Assembly (NCBI GenBank): GCA_017644185.1
Contig: JAEPMA010000005.1
Span: forward strand, 1 to 64,000
DNA from: Rhodospirillales bacterium
GTDB taxonomy: Bacteria > Pseudomonadota > Alphaproteobacteria > Rhodospirillales > Casp-alpha2
Length of the DNA stretch: 64,000 nt
Reading direction: 5' to 3'
Part shown: positions 25,781 through 34,312 of the stretch, one piece after another
Layout: each line of letters opens with the position of its first letter
Position numbering within the stretch: position 1 is the first letter of the stretch
The notes under the pieces: model-generated
Told to the model about the DNA's origin: nothing
What the model saw: only the letters and a program-made list of their open reading frames with translations
The model's database searches: none
Made by a program: the position numbers and the translations under genes

Positions 25781-27484
25781 ATGCGCGCGATCCTTGCCCG
25801 TCTGTTTTTTCGTCCCGGCCTCGGCTTCGAGCTTTTGGTCGCGACGCTGTTCGCAAATACATTAGCGCTAGCGGCCCCGATATTCGTTATTCAGGTTTTG
25901 AATCGTTACATCGCGTTCGGCGTCGACACCACACTTGCAACGCTGACGGCGGGCGCCGTCATTGCTGTCGCGTTCGAGTTCGGTTTTCGCCGTGTACGGC
26001 TCAAACTGGCACAGCGCGCTGCGGCGCCGTTCGACGCGGATGCCGCGGATACGGCGCGCAATGCCTTATTGCGCACCCCGTTTCCTGTGTTTTCGATGTT
26101 CACTGACCGCGCGCGGTTTCAGGCCGTCACCGGACCGGACACGATCCGTAACACTTACGGCCCGGCCAACATGCTGGTCATCCTCGATGTGCCGTTTGCG
26201 CTTCTTTTTATCGGCGTGCTGGCGCTCCTGAGCCCGGTTCTGGCGGCGATCGCAGGCGGCTTCGCGCTGGCGATCCTGCTGCTCGGTTTTCTTGGTCAGA
26301 AGATGCTGAAGGCACCGGCCGGTACGCTGGAACGCGCGGGGGCTGTCCGCCAGAAACTGTCACAAACGGCGACCCGCGCCGCCGATACGCTGCGGCTGTT
26401 CGACAGCACCGGATATATAGAGCGCCAATGGCGCGACGTCCGTGCCGAGAGCGATAACGCCCAGGCCAAGTTCGCCGCCAATCAGGATTTCGTCGCGACC
26501 GCGACACAGGCACTGCAGGCGTTGCTGACGGTCGCGACCATTGCCGTCGGCGGATACCTCGTGGTTCAGGGGCGGCTCGACGTCGGGGCGCTGATCGGCG
26601 CCAATATCCTGGCGGCGCGGGCGATCATGCCGCTCGGCCGTCTTGCCGGTATCCAGCGTGCCTTTGCGGTGGCGGCGCAAAGCCGCGTCGTCCTCGACGA
26701 GCTGCGCACCGTGCAGCCGGAACGCCGCAGCGGCGCCGAGATAAGCGACTTCACCGGCGCGGTGTCGCTCGAAGATGTGGCGTTCATTTATCAGGGACAA
26801 CGTGCGCCGGTGTTCGAACGCTTGAGCGTCGACGTCGCACCGGGACAGACGCTCGCGGTCAGCGGACCGAACGGCAGCGGCAAGTCAACGGTTGCCCAGC
26901 TGGTCGCCGGATTACGGGCACCGACGCGTGGCAAGATTCTTGTCGACGGCACGGACTTGGAACAGATCTCGCCTGCCTGGTGGCGGCGGCAGATATCGTA
27001 TCTGCCGCAGGAGCCACGCTTCCTACCCGGAACTGTGAGGGAAAATCTTCTGGCGGCCAACCCGGGTCTGGACGAAGCTGAACTCGACGGTCTCATCGCT
27101 GCCGCCGGGCTGAGACCTTTCATCAACACCAGTAGCGATGGGCTCGATACACAAATCAGGAACGGTGGCGATGACCTGGCGCTTGGTATCCGTCGGCGCC
27201 TTGCACTGGCCCGCGCGCTGGCCGTCGGCGGCCGAATCTTGATCGTCGACGAGCCGACCGAAGGATTGGACGAGGAAGGGCGGGCGCTTGTCTACGCCGC
27301 GATGAACGCGCATGCCAAGGGCGGCGGCACGATCATCGCCTGCTCGTTCGACCCGAACATCATCAAGGGTGCGGACTGGGTCGTTGATCTTTCAACCAAA
27401 CCCGATCCGCGTGTGAGCCGGCTGCCGCGTGCGGCGGATGCGGCGGGGCGACCGCGCCGGGGACTCACGGAGGCTGGTGAATGA
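25781..27484 (+). CDS. Type I secretion ABC transporter (PrtD-type)
   Basis: 567 residues from the ATG giving MRAILARLFFRPG. An ABC membrane domain with about six helices (residues 1-310) is followed by a nucleotide-binding domain with Walker A (SGPNGSGKSTVAQL), a signature region reading DLALGIRRRLALARAL instead of the usual LSGGQ, and Walker B (GRILIVDEPTEGLDEEG). No C39 peptidase domain precedes the membrane part, fitting the PrtD/HlyB class that exports uncleaved RTX proteins. The altered signature motif is unusual and deserves alignment. It overlaps the HlyD gene by four bases. Confidence 0.9.
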   Translation: MRAILARLFFRPGLGFELLVATLFANTLALAAPIFVIQVLNRYIAFGVDTTLATLTAGAVIAVAFEFGFRRVRLKLAQRAAAPFDADAADTARNALLRTPFPVFSMFTDRARFQAVTGPDTIRNTYGPANMLVILDVPFALLFIGVLALLSPVLAAIAGGFALAILLLGFLGQKMLKAPAGTLERAGAVRQKLSQTATRAADTLRLFDSTGYIERQWRDVRAESDNAQAKFAANQDFVATATQALQALLTVATIAVGGYLVVQGRLDVGALIGANILAARAIMPLGRLAGIQRAFAVAAQSRVVLDELRTVQPERRSGAEISDFTGAVSLEDVAFIYQGQRAPVFERLSVDVAPGQTLAVSGPNGSGKSTVAQLVAGLRAPTRGKILVDGTDLEQISPAWWRRQISYLPQEPRFLPGTVRENLLAANPGLDEAELDGLIAAAGLRPFINTSSDGLDTQIRNGGDDLALGIRRRLALARALAVGGRILIVDEPTEGLDEEGRALVYAAMNAHAKGGGTIIACSFDPNIIKGADWVVDLSTKPDPRVSRLPRAADAAGRPRRGLTEAGE

Positions 27485-28758
27485 GCGGCAATGCGAAGCA
27501 AAGCGCCGCGCCGCACATGGTGCTTTGGCTGATGGTCGGGCTTGTGTCCGCGTGTCTCGCCTGGGCCGTTGTCGGGCGGCTTGATGTTGTCGCGACCGCC
27601 GAGGGCGAGGTCGTGCCGTCGACGCAGGTCAAGAGTGTGCAGCACCTGGAGGGCGGGATCGTCCGCGCCATTCTCGTCCGCGAAGGACAACGGGTCGGCG
27701 AGGGCGAGCCGCTGATCGAGCTCGACCCGGTGCGCTCCGACGCAGATGTCGAACAGCTGACAGTTCAGTTGACCAATCTGAAGATCGAGCTTGCGCGGCT
27801 GGAAGCGGAGTCGGCTGGCGCCGAGCATGTATCTTTCCCGGACGGCATCGCCGATGCCTATCCTGATCAAACAGGCCGTGCGCGCGAACTTTTCGCCAGC
27901 CGACGGGCACGCATCGAGAACCGGATCGCGTCGCAGAACGAACGTATCTCGCAGCGCCGCGGCGAGATCGAAGCGATCTCGGGACGGATCGCCAGCAACC
28001 GCGGGCGTCTCAAGCTGGTGCGCGAACAGATCGATATTTCCGAAGGCCTGATGGAAGACCAGCTTTCCAACCGGATGAACCATCTGGACCTTTTGAAAGA
28101 AGAGGCGGCGCTCGCAGCGCGCATTAAGGATGATCGCGCGGCATTGCCCCGGGCGCGTTCGGCGGCAAAGGAAGCGGAAGCGGACCGCGACGAGATCCAG
28201 GCGGAATATCTCGAGGAAGTCCGCGAGCAGCTGGCGGAGACGCGCCGCGATACCGACGAAACCGAGGCGCGGCTGCGAAAGTTCGACGATACGCTCAAGC
28301 GGACCGTACTGCGTTCGCCGGTGGCGGGGGTCATCAAGACGCTGCACGTGACGACGATCGGCGGTGTCGTACGCCCTGGTCATCCGGTGGTCGATGTTGT
28401 GCCGCAAGGTGACAAACTGGTGATCGAGGCGCGCCTGCCGACACGTGATATAGGCTACGTTCAAAAGGGCCAGCCCGTTCAGGTGACCCTGGCGTCACCC
28501 GAGGCCATCCGTTTCGGCCGGCTCGTCGGCGAGGTCGTCAACGTCAGTCCCGACACAATCGATACGCGCGACGGCGTCCCTTATTACAAAGTGCGCGTCG
28601 AAACGGACCAGACCTACTTCGAAGGCGCGCAGTTGCGTTATGAGCTCGTTCCCGGCGTGCAGGTCGCCTGTGCGATCCGCACCGGTCAGCGTTCCGTTAT
28701 GGCGTACATTCTCGATCCATTTCTGACGTCGGCGCAAACGGCACTCAGGGAGAGGTAG
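27481..28758 (+). CDS. HlyD-family membrane fusion protein of type I secretion
   Basis: 425 residues. One N-terminal membrane helix (about 12-32) and the lipoyl-like half-motif (AEGEVVPSTQVKSVQHLEGG) are followed by a long coiled coil (about 80-270) and the C-terminal lipoyl/beta-barrel part with SPVAGVIKTLHV. This is the periplasmic adaptor linking the ABC transporter to TolC. Translation is coupled to the ABC gene by an ATGA overlap. The operon tolC - cargo - ABC - HlyD is complete, and this is its last gene. Confidence 0.92.
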   Translation: MSGNAKQSAAPHMVLWLMVGLVSACLAWAVVGRLDVVATAEGEVVPSTQVKSVQHLEGGIVRAILVREGQRVGEGEPLIELDPVRSDADVEQLTVQLTNLKIELARLEAESAGAEHVSFPDGIADAYPDQTGRARELFASRRARIENRIASQNERISQRRGEIEAISGRIASNRGRLKLVREQIDISEGLMEDQLSNRMNHLDLLKEEAALAARIKDDRAALPRARSAAKEAEADRDEIQAEYLEEVREQLAETRRDTDETEARLRKFDDTLKRTVLRSPVAGVIKTLHVTTIGGVVRPGHPVVDVVPQGDKLVIEARLPTRDIGYVQKGQPVQVTLASPEAIRFGRLVGEVVNVSPDTIDTRDGVPYYKVRVETDQTYFEGAQLRYELVPGVQVACAIRTGQRSVMAYILDPFLTSAQTALRER

Positions 28759-29008
28759 TCGGGGTCCCGCCGTGATCCATATCCCTACCAAAAATCCTAT
28801 CCGCTGACCCAGGCTTGACCGATTGGTCGATCCGGTGACGTTGTAGGGTCATGCTCGACGTTCTTCATACGATCATTTGGTGTTTTCTCCGTCGGCTCAT
28901 TCACGGGCCGGTAACGGAGGTCGATGCCGTCGCTCTTCGCCACTGACGTGACCCCCTGAAATCTCCGCGTTTTGAAGTTAGTCTGTTCTCTGATTGAGGA
29001 GACAGACG

Positions 29009-29275
29009 ATGAAGAGATCCCGTTTCAGCGAAGAGCAGATTATCGGCATCCTGAAGGAGCATCAGGCGGGTATGTCCGCGGCCGATCTGTGCCGGAAGCA
29101 CGGCATCAGCGATGCGACGTTTTTCAAGTGGCGTTCGAAGTATGGCGGCATGGAGGTGTCCGATGCCAAGAAACTTCGGGCGCTGGAGGCCGAGAACGCG
29201 AAGCTCAAAAAGCTTCTGGCAGAGTCGATAATGGACGTCTCGACGCTGAAAGAGATGCTCGGAAAAAACTTCTGA
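29009..29275 (+). CDS. IS3-family transposase OrfA
   Basis: 88 residues, MKRSRFSEEQIIGILKEHQA at the start, with the HTH of the IS3/IS911 OrfA type (DLCRKHGISDATFFKWRSKY) and a leucine-zipper-like tail (LRALEAENAKLKKLLAES). It appears intact. At its end the heptamer A AAA AAC (29263-29269) is the classical -1 slippery site that would fuse OrfA with OrfB. The OrfB partner is truncated, so the element cannot move by itself. Confidence 0.9.
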   Translation: MKRSRFSEEQIIGILKEHQAGMSAADLCRKHGISDATFFKWRSKYGGMEVSDAKKLRALEAENAKLKKLLAESIMDVSTLKEMLGKNF

Positions 29276-29671
29276 AGCCCGGTTCGAGGAGGAAAGCCGT
29301 GAGCTGGGCAATGATGGAGAAAGGCTATTCGCAGAGACGCGCCTGCGGACTGGCGCGAATCGATCCAAGTGTATACCGCTACAAGTCGAGCCGTTCCGAT
29401 GACGAGGATTTGCGCCGACGTTTGCGTGAACTGGCATCGGAACGCCGACGGTTCGGCTATCGGCGTCTGCACACCTTGCTGAAGCGCGAGGGTATCGAGG
29501 TGAACCGGAAGAAGGTCTACCGGCTCTACAAGGAGGAAGGCCTGACTGTGCGCAAGCGCGGCGGCCGCAAGAGAGCGCTTGGGACAAGGGCGCCGATGGC
29601 GATCCCGCAGGAGCCGAACCAGCGATGGTCCCTGGACTTCGTCTCAGACAGTCTGACGGACGGTCGCCGGT
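29265..29671 (+). pseudogene. IS3-family transposase OrfB, truncated
   Basis: In the -1 frame relative to OrfA the translation gives KLLKPGSRRKAVSWAMMEKG, then the HTH_21-like domain (RRFGYRRLHTLLKREGIEVN) and the beginning of the integrase core (NQRWSLDFVSDSLTDGRR) with the first catalytic aspartate. The remainder of the DDE domain is missing. It is a dead copy made from the 5' half of the element. Confidence 0.88.
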
Positions 29672-29739
29672 TAGCGCTCAATACGTTCGGGCTTTCCGCA
29701 GAGAAACAAGCGAAACCATCGATTACGCTGTTATACGAT

Positions 29740-29858
29740 AAAAAAAGCGGCAGCCGGCTTCTGACATGGGAGGAAAGAAGTTCGACTGCCGCCCAGGGAG
29801 TTGCACCGGGACGCGTGGGGCTGGGGGGGTGGCCAACCAGCTTTTTATCCCGGCGCAT
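29740..29858 (-). ncRNA. Candidate anti-Shine-Dalgarno small RNA with terminator
   Basis: Read on the minus strand there are two stem-loops. The first (29856-29803) pairs GCGCCGGGA with TCCCGGTGC and encloses an inner GCTGG/CCAGC stem with a C-rich loop. The second (29792-29747) pairs GCGGCAG with CTGCCGC and an inner CTTCT/AGAAG, exposes TTTCCTCCCATG in the loop, and is followed by seven Ts (29746-29740), a good terminator. A CCUCC loop is complementary to ribosome-binding sites, as in the alphaproteobacterial CcsR/cuckoo RNAs. It lies downstream of two small protein genes on the same strand. No transcription evidence can be seen from sequence. Confidence 0.5.
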
Positions 29859-29978
29859 GGTCGCCTGTTATCGAAGTACTGAGTTCATCGTTCACTCCGA
29901 GTTTTACCAATGCCCGCCAAAAATGATGACACCGTGGCGGACATAGAATGTTAAGAAAGATAACTGGTCCCGGCTGGC

Positions 29979-30155
29979 TCAAACCATCGCCGAGACAATG
30001 GCGGCAATCAGCAGCGCAGCCGAAAAGACGGTTAGTGTCCACACCTGCACGGCAGACATAGTGCGCCAGGTAAAAGACTCGCGGGCGAACTTTTCCGGAT
30101 CCGTGTCAGCTTTTCCGTCACCCACTTGCAGAGCTTTGTAAATATCATAGAACAT
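29979..30155 (-). CDS. 58-residue single-helix membrane protein
   Basis: Starts MFYDIYKALQVGDGKADTDP, with a soluble charged part (1-35) and one C-terminal membrane helix (about 36-58). An AGGAG site stands eight bases before the ATG. The leader sequence AAAGGAGATAGGAAA closely resembles that of the next small gene upstream (AAAGGAGATAGAAAG), suggesting shared regulation. It is followed after about 120 bases by the candidate small RNA. I do not recognise the family. Being the second gene behind a region divergent to an OxyR-like regulator, a stress role is possible. Confidence 0.6.
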   Translation of the reverse strand: MFYDIYKALQVGDGKADTDPEKFARESFTWRTMSAVQVWTLTVFSAALLIAAIVSAMV

Positions 30156-30238
30156 TTTCCTATCTCCTTTGTCAGGGGCACGTCAGCGGTTTTGAAGATC
30201 AGTCGATTAGCAGCATCAGAGTTCGCCTTGACCAATCA

Positions 30239-30466
30239 CTAAGCAGCGCATCTGGATGCGTGTTTCTTTACGGAAGCCGATACGTAGAGAGGTGACAGTT
30301 TGAAGTGCCGGCCACCATCGTCTTCCCATCGCGCCAAGCACTCATCGTATCCCCGCGAGTCCAAGTGGTTTTGGATCGGCAGACCTGCACTTTGGTCTCT
30401 TTCGCGGTCAGCCCCAAGCTTGGCCATCCAGGGAAAGGCATCGGGCATATATGGGGCCGAAATCAT
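30239..30466 (-). CDS. 75-residue protein of unknown function
   Basis: Begins MISAPYMPDAFPWMAKLGAD and ends with a basic, cysteine-containing tail (KKHASRCAA). The start at 30466 is chosen because an AGGAG site lies eight bases upstream; longer in-frame starts exist. The protein is soluble and charged; no domain was recognised. It is divergent from the LysR gene at 30567 with about 100 bases between, and upstream of the 58-residue gene and the candidate small RNA. The three could form one transcript controlled by that LysR. Confidence 0.5.
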   Translation of the reverse strand: MISAPYMPDAFPWMAKLGADRERDQSAGLPIQNHLDSRGYDECLARWEDDGGRHFKLSPLYVSASVKKHASRCAA

Positions 30467-30566
30467 CTTTCTATCTCCTTTCATGCGCCTTGCTATTGAA
30501 ATAGCGGCCACTCGTTCATAGTTCCAATCGAAAGAATGCGTAATCACTATAGTTTCAGGCTATGAA

Positions 30567-31496
30567 ATGAGACCTACACTTCGACAATTGCAGTATTTGG
30601 TCGCCATTGCTGAGACGAAGCACTTTGGTGAGGCCGCCAAGCACGTCAATATCAGCCAACCCAGTCTGTCGGCGCAGATCGCAAATATGGAAGCTGAATT
30701 GGGGACGGTTCTCGTAGAACGTGGCCGCCATGGCGCACTGCTGACGTCCAAGGGCGAGGAGGTCGTGAAGCGTGCAAAATTGATTTTGCGGGACCTGGAA
30801 GATCTTAAGTCGACGGCGCAGAACGCACCGGATCACCTGGCGGGACGATTGCGCCTGGGTGCGCTGCCGACCATCGGGCCCTATCTCTTACCGCATGCGT
30901 CACGGCACCTGCATGCTTCTTATCCAAAGCTTCGCCTCAGCATCAGGGAGGAGCGGCCAACCGATCTTGAGACACATCTACATGAAGGCCTGTTCGATAC
31001 AATAATTTCGACGGCCGGCGACCATTTGAATTGCAAGTCTCAACTCCTGTTTGAAGATCAATTGTGGATATGTATGGCTTCTGACGATCCTTTGGCGCAG
31101 TACCCCGGCCCAGTCACGCTACCGGACCTTGCGGGACGGGCGTTGCTCAGTCTCGGTTACTGGCACTGGCATAGCCTCGACCTACGAGTGCAGGCGCTCG
31201 CTGAAGCTTCCGGTGCGCATGTCAGTACCGAGTACGAAGGCACCACTTTAGACGCGATTCGACTGATGGCGGAAATGGGTGCGGGGTTAGCGGTTCTCCC
31301 AAGTCTTTATGCCCTAATTGAAGTGCGGCGAGATCCACTCATGATCATCAGAAGGATCGACGACCCCTTGGCCGTTCGGCAAATATCACTTATTTGGCGC
31401 GACACATCGCCCCTCGATGGCAGTCTGCTGAGTTTGGCCACCGTACTGCATGACGTGGCAGCAAATCTCCTTCAGATTGATCAACCAGCAATGTGA
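30567..31496 (+). CDS. LysR-type regulator, OxyR-like without redox cysteines
   Basis: 309 residues. The N-terminal winged HTH (TLRQLQYLVAIAETKHFGEAAK, SQPSLSAQIANMEAELG) and the ligand domain are of OxyR type. In the segment corresponding to the E. coli OxyR peroxide site (GHCLRDQALGFC) this protein has GYWHWHSLDLRVQALAEASG: neither the peroxidatic nor the resolving cysteine is present. So it should not sense peroxide by the known disulfide switch. It is divergent from the small-protein / small-RNA unit, which is its most probable target. Confidence 0.85.
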   Translation: MRPTLRQLQYLVAIAETKHFGEAAKHVNISQPSLSAQIANMEAELGTVLVERGRHGALLTSKGEEVVKRAKLILRDLEDLKSTAQNAPDHLAGRLRLGALPTIGPYLLPHASRHLHASYPKLRLSIREERPTDLETHLHEGLFDTIISTAGDHLNCKSQLLFEDQLWICMASDDPLAQYPGPVTLPDLAGRALLSLGYWHWHSLDLRVQALAEASGAHVSTEYEGTTLDAIRLMAEMGAGLAVLPSLYALIEVRRDPLMIIRRIDDPLAVRQISLIWRDTSPLDGSLLSLATVLHDVAANLLQIDQPAM

Positions 31497-31673
31497 ACGA
31501 TTTGGGCGTTGAGGAAATTTGCCGGAAGGTAGGGATTTTTCAGCAGTCATATTACAGGTGATGTAAGAGTATGCAGAGCTGACGTCATTGAAACCGGTGC
31601 GCATAAAGCAACTGGAAAAAGAGAACAATCGTCCGAAATAAACGGACACTATAGCACCTCAGCTTTTAAAAGC

Positions 31674-33200
31674 TCATGAAGCCAAGTCCTGTTCCATTGC
31701 AATCTCGGTTCGCAAGCTGTCGATATCGCGAAATATGGAAGCCCCGGCAAGCACTTTGCCTTTATGCATATATTTCAACATGCAGTCCATTGAGGCAATG
31801 TCACCGTCGATCGATATCTCATCCCATTCTTCGGCATGGCCGACATAGTTGATCGGGACATCATAGTGCTGGCTCCAGAAGAAAGGTATCGCGTCGAATG
31901 TTTCGCGGAGACCAAGCATGTTGAGTGCCGCCGTTTGTCCCTGACGTTGTGCAACGACCCAGTGCTCAACCCGAATATTCGTGCCCGAACGCCGGTCGGG
32001 CCAGCGTACGATATCGCCGGCGGCGTAAACCCCGGCCGCACTGGTTTCCAGGAATGAATCCACGATAATGCCGCGATCCAGTGCAATTCCGGCGGTCTCA
32101 GCCAGCGCCAGGCGTGGCCGGACACCGATCCCTGCAACCAGAAAGTCGGCAATCAGAACCGTGCCGCTCTCAAGAGTCACGCGCGAGCCGGAGATTTCGG
32201 TTGCCGTGTCTTGCAAATGAAAAATGACGCCGTGATGTTCATGCAAGTCCTGAATGAAATTGCCCATGTCCGGTCCGAGAATGCGTGCCATGGGCTTCTC
32301 TTCCGGTGCAACAACATGAACCTCAATCTCTCGGGCGCGCAAGGCCGCCGCTGCTTCAAGTCCAATGAAGCTTGCACCGATGATGATTGCTCTACGGGCC
32401 CCCGATGCGGCCGCAATTATCGCCTGGCAATCTGCGAACGTGCGCAGTGTAAACACGTTTCGCTGGTTGGCCCCCGGTATGCTTAGGCCTACAGGTTCAG
32501 AACCGGTCGCCAGGAGTAGGCGGTCATAGGGTATTCGGCCGCCATCGTCGGTAACGACTTCGCGCGCCTCGGCATCTATGTCTGACGCATGCGTATTAAG
32601 ACGCAGCTCGATATCGTGTTCGTCGTAGAACGATGACGGACGTAACGGAATCCATTCTTCAGGGGCATTGCCGGCAAGGAAGTCTTTGGACAGGTTAGGT
32701 CGATCAACAGGTGCTGTGTCATCGGCGCTTAGCATGATGACGTCGCCTTGGTATTGGCGGCGACGAAGCATTTCCGCGGCCGCGAATCCCGCCGCACCTC
32801 CGCCAATAATTACGATGCAGTCAGGAGAACGCTCTGGTTCGTTGTAGACAGGAGCCGCAGATGGGTATTTTTCGCGGACGAAAATGCTCCCATTTCGTAA
32901 TTCTACTTTCCAACAGGCGAGTGCGTCTATTGCCGGTGCACGGCTGGCATCGCCATTCTGGAGGTCGAAACAGGCGTGGTGCCATGGGCACCGAATGATG
33001 TTGCCAGTCACGAGCCCTTCGCTGAGCGGTGCATGATAATGACTGCAATGAGCATCAACCGCGAATACGCCGTTTTTGCCTTGAACCAGCAGAACTTCAT
33101 GATCGTTGACATGACCGACAAGCTTGCCGTCGACGAACGATGACAACTCAACGCCTCGGCTCAGGTCGGGGCCCTGCGGCGACGTATTCTGTTCGGTCAT
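31674..33200 (-). CDS. Rieske-FAD reductase (AIFM3-like ferredoxin/rubredoxin reductase type)
   Basis: 508 residues. The N-terminal Rieske domain has C52-x-H54 and C71-x2-H74 (HCSHYHAPLS, CPWHHACFD), which bind a [2Fe-2S] cluster. It is followed by an FAD-binding motif (IVIIGGGAAGFAAAEML, about residue 130), an NAD(P) motif (AIIIGASFIGLEAA, about residue 270) and a reductase C-terminal domain. It transfers electrons from NAD(P)H through FAD to an iron-sulfur centre, but the acceptor is unknown. It follows folE by 73 bases on the same strand and converges on the LysR gene. Confidence 0.9.
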   Translation of the reverse strand: MTEQNTSPQGPDLSRGVELSSFVDGKLVGHVNDHEVLLVQGKNGVFAVDAHCSHYHAPLSEGLVTGNIIRCPWHHACFDLQNGDASRAPAIDALACWKVELRNGSIFVREKYPSAAPVYNEPERSPDCIVIIGGGAAGFAAAEMLRRRQYQGDVIMLSADDTAPVDRPNLSKDFLAGNAPEEWIPLRPSSFYDEHDIELRLNTHASDIDAEAREVVTDDGGRIPYDRLLLATGSEPVGLSIPGANQRNVFTLRTFADCQAIIAAASGARRAIIIGASFIGLEAAAALRAREIEVHVVAPEEKPMARILGPDMGNFIQDLHEHHGVIFHLQDTATEISGSRVTLESGTVLIADFLVAGIGVRPRLALAETAGIALDRGIIVDSFLETSAAGVYAAGDIVRWPDRRSGTNIRVEHWVVAQRQGQTAALNMLGLRETFDAIPFFWSQHYDVPINYVGHAEEWDEISIDGDIASMDCMLKYMHKGKVLAGASIFRDIDSLRTEIAMEQDLAS

Positions 33201-33273
33201 TGTTCAATTCTCCATTCGAAATGCACCGACATCATGATGTAGTCCAAGAAAGCAAAAAGGCGGTGAACGTTGC

Positions 33274-33891
33274 CTAATCTACGATGCTCAGAAATTCCTG
33301 CCGCGTTGCGGGATTCTCACGAAAACAGCCCAGCATTCGGCTTGTTACCAAATCAGTTTCAAGCTTATGGACGCCGCGTGTCATCATGCAATGATGCGAG
33401 GCTTTGATGAGAACGCCGACGCCCTTTGGTGTCAGCACCTCATGTAGGATGTTGGCGATTTGGGCCGTCATTCGCTCCTGAACTTGTAATCGTTTAGCAT
33501 AGACATCGACAATTCGTGCCAATTTGCTGATTCCGACAACGCGATGACTGGGAACGTAGGCGACCCATGCCCGTCCGATAATGGGTGCTATGTGATGCTC
33601 GCAATGGCTTTCAAAAGGGATTCCTCTCAGAACGACCATCTCGTCATAACCTGCGGTTTCGTCGAACGTTTTCTGAAGAATTCTTGCCGGATCCTGTGAA
33701 TATCCGATGAAAAATTCTTCGAAAGCGCGTGCTACGCGAGCTGGTGTTTCAAGTAAGCCATGTCGGTTCGGATCATCACCCGCCCATCGAATAATTGTCC
33801 GAATTGCTGCTTCAACCTCTGTTCGTTCCGGCACATTGATTGGTGCATTCTTGTGCTCGCCCGATTGCAACGGTTGCGGGTTCGGATTCAT
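33274..33891 (-). CDS. folE: GTP cyclohydrolase I
   Basis: 205 residues. Zinc and active-site motifs are complete: PFESHCEHHIAPIIG, VVGISKLARIVDVYAKRLQVQ (shown in part) and SHHCMMTRGV. The enzyme converts GTP to 7,8-dihydroneopterin triphosphate, the entry to folate and tetrahydropterins. An inverted repeat lies 37 bases before its ATG. The pairing with a Rieske/FAD reductase is not the usual folate operon and suggests a special, regulated folE copy. Whether the genome has another folE cannot be seen here. Confidence 0.95.
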   Translation of the reverse strand: MNPNPQPLQSGEHKNAPINVPERTEVEAAIRTIIRWAGDDPNRHGLLETPARVARAFEEFFIGYSQDPARILQKTFDETAGYDEMVVLRGIPFESHCEHHIAPIIGRAWVAYVPSHRVVGISKLARIVDVYAKRLQVQERMTAQIANILHEVLTPKGVGVLIKASHHCMMTRGVHKLETDLVTSRMLGCFRENPATRQEFLSIVD

Positions 33892-33927
33892 GGATAATGT
33901 CCCTACTGTTTAATGTCGTGAAGCAGC

Positions 33928-33948
33928 AGACATCTTGGATGGATGTCT
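33928..33948. promoter_or_regulatory. Inverted repeat upstream of folE
   Basis: AGACATC and GATGTCT form a perfect 7-bp inverted repeat with a 7-base spacer, 37 bases upstream of the folE ATG. The size and position fit an operator of a dimeric regulator. No regulator can be named. Confidence 0.4.
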
Positions 33949-34312
33949 AATGGCTTGATGATTATTGCGGGAAATGGTTCCCAACAAACTGGGACGTTTT
34001 GCAGAATCGTAGAAGCACCTTTAGAGGATCCTGCTTGTGAGTAATTGAAAAATCGAGGTTAAGAGGGATACCCTGCACCACGCTGCCCGCATAGTGGCAG
34101 CGTAGTGCGAGGAATATAAACGTGAGATGCCAAATTAGAACCTGGCAAGAATTACTCCGGGGATTGTGAACCGGTGCTGAGAAGACCGGTGCCGGGACAG
34201 AACTACGGTTTGCAGGCGAATGGAGTAAGCACGCGATGCACCCTAAATGCCGGGAGTAGATACTGATTATTCGTATGCTGCTTGGGGTTTCAATTATGTC
34301 TCTGCGGCGAAA
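33949..34312. other. Intergenic region with several hairpins
   Basis: No credible open frame. It contains ACGCTGCC/GGCAGCGT (34081-34104, 8-bp stem), TGCCA/TGGCA near 34129-34150, and a repeat of ACCGGT around 34169-34190. The run of hairpins could be a structured RNA or 3' end elements, but no known riboswitch class was recognised. Confidence 0.35.

Larger units (their letters stand above)
28949..29671 (+). mobile_element. IS3-family element, right part missing
   Basis: The left end starts with TGACCCCCTGAAATCTCC, a terminal-repeat type common in IS3 elements. OrfA is intact and OrfB stops matching after SLTDGRR near 29671, where unrelated sequence takes over, so the element is truncated by deletion or recombination. 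No matching right inverted repeat is visible up to 29975. The element lies between the secretion operon and the small-RNA unit. Confidence 0.82.

Noticed and set aside
27292-28464. 390-residue frame opposite the HlyD gene
   Set aside because: It lies antisense to a clear HlyD-family gene and has no domain; long antisense frames are common in G/C-rich DNA.
29526-29858. 110-residue minus-strand frame over the IS end
   Set aside because: It crosses the IS3 junction and runs through the terminator hairpin. The region is better explained as a structured RNA plus shadow of the transposase gene.
34170-34260. Cobalamin-type riboswitch
   Set aside because: Some G/C-rich pairing and a GCCGGGACAG string suggest it, but the B12-box and the conserved GCCACTG element are missing and the adjacent gene has no link to cobalamin.
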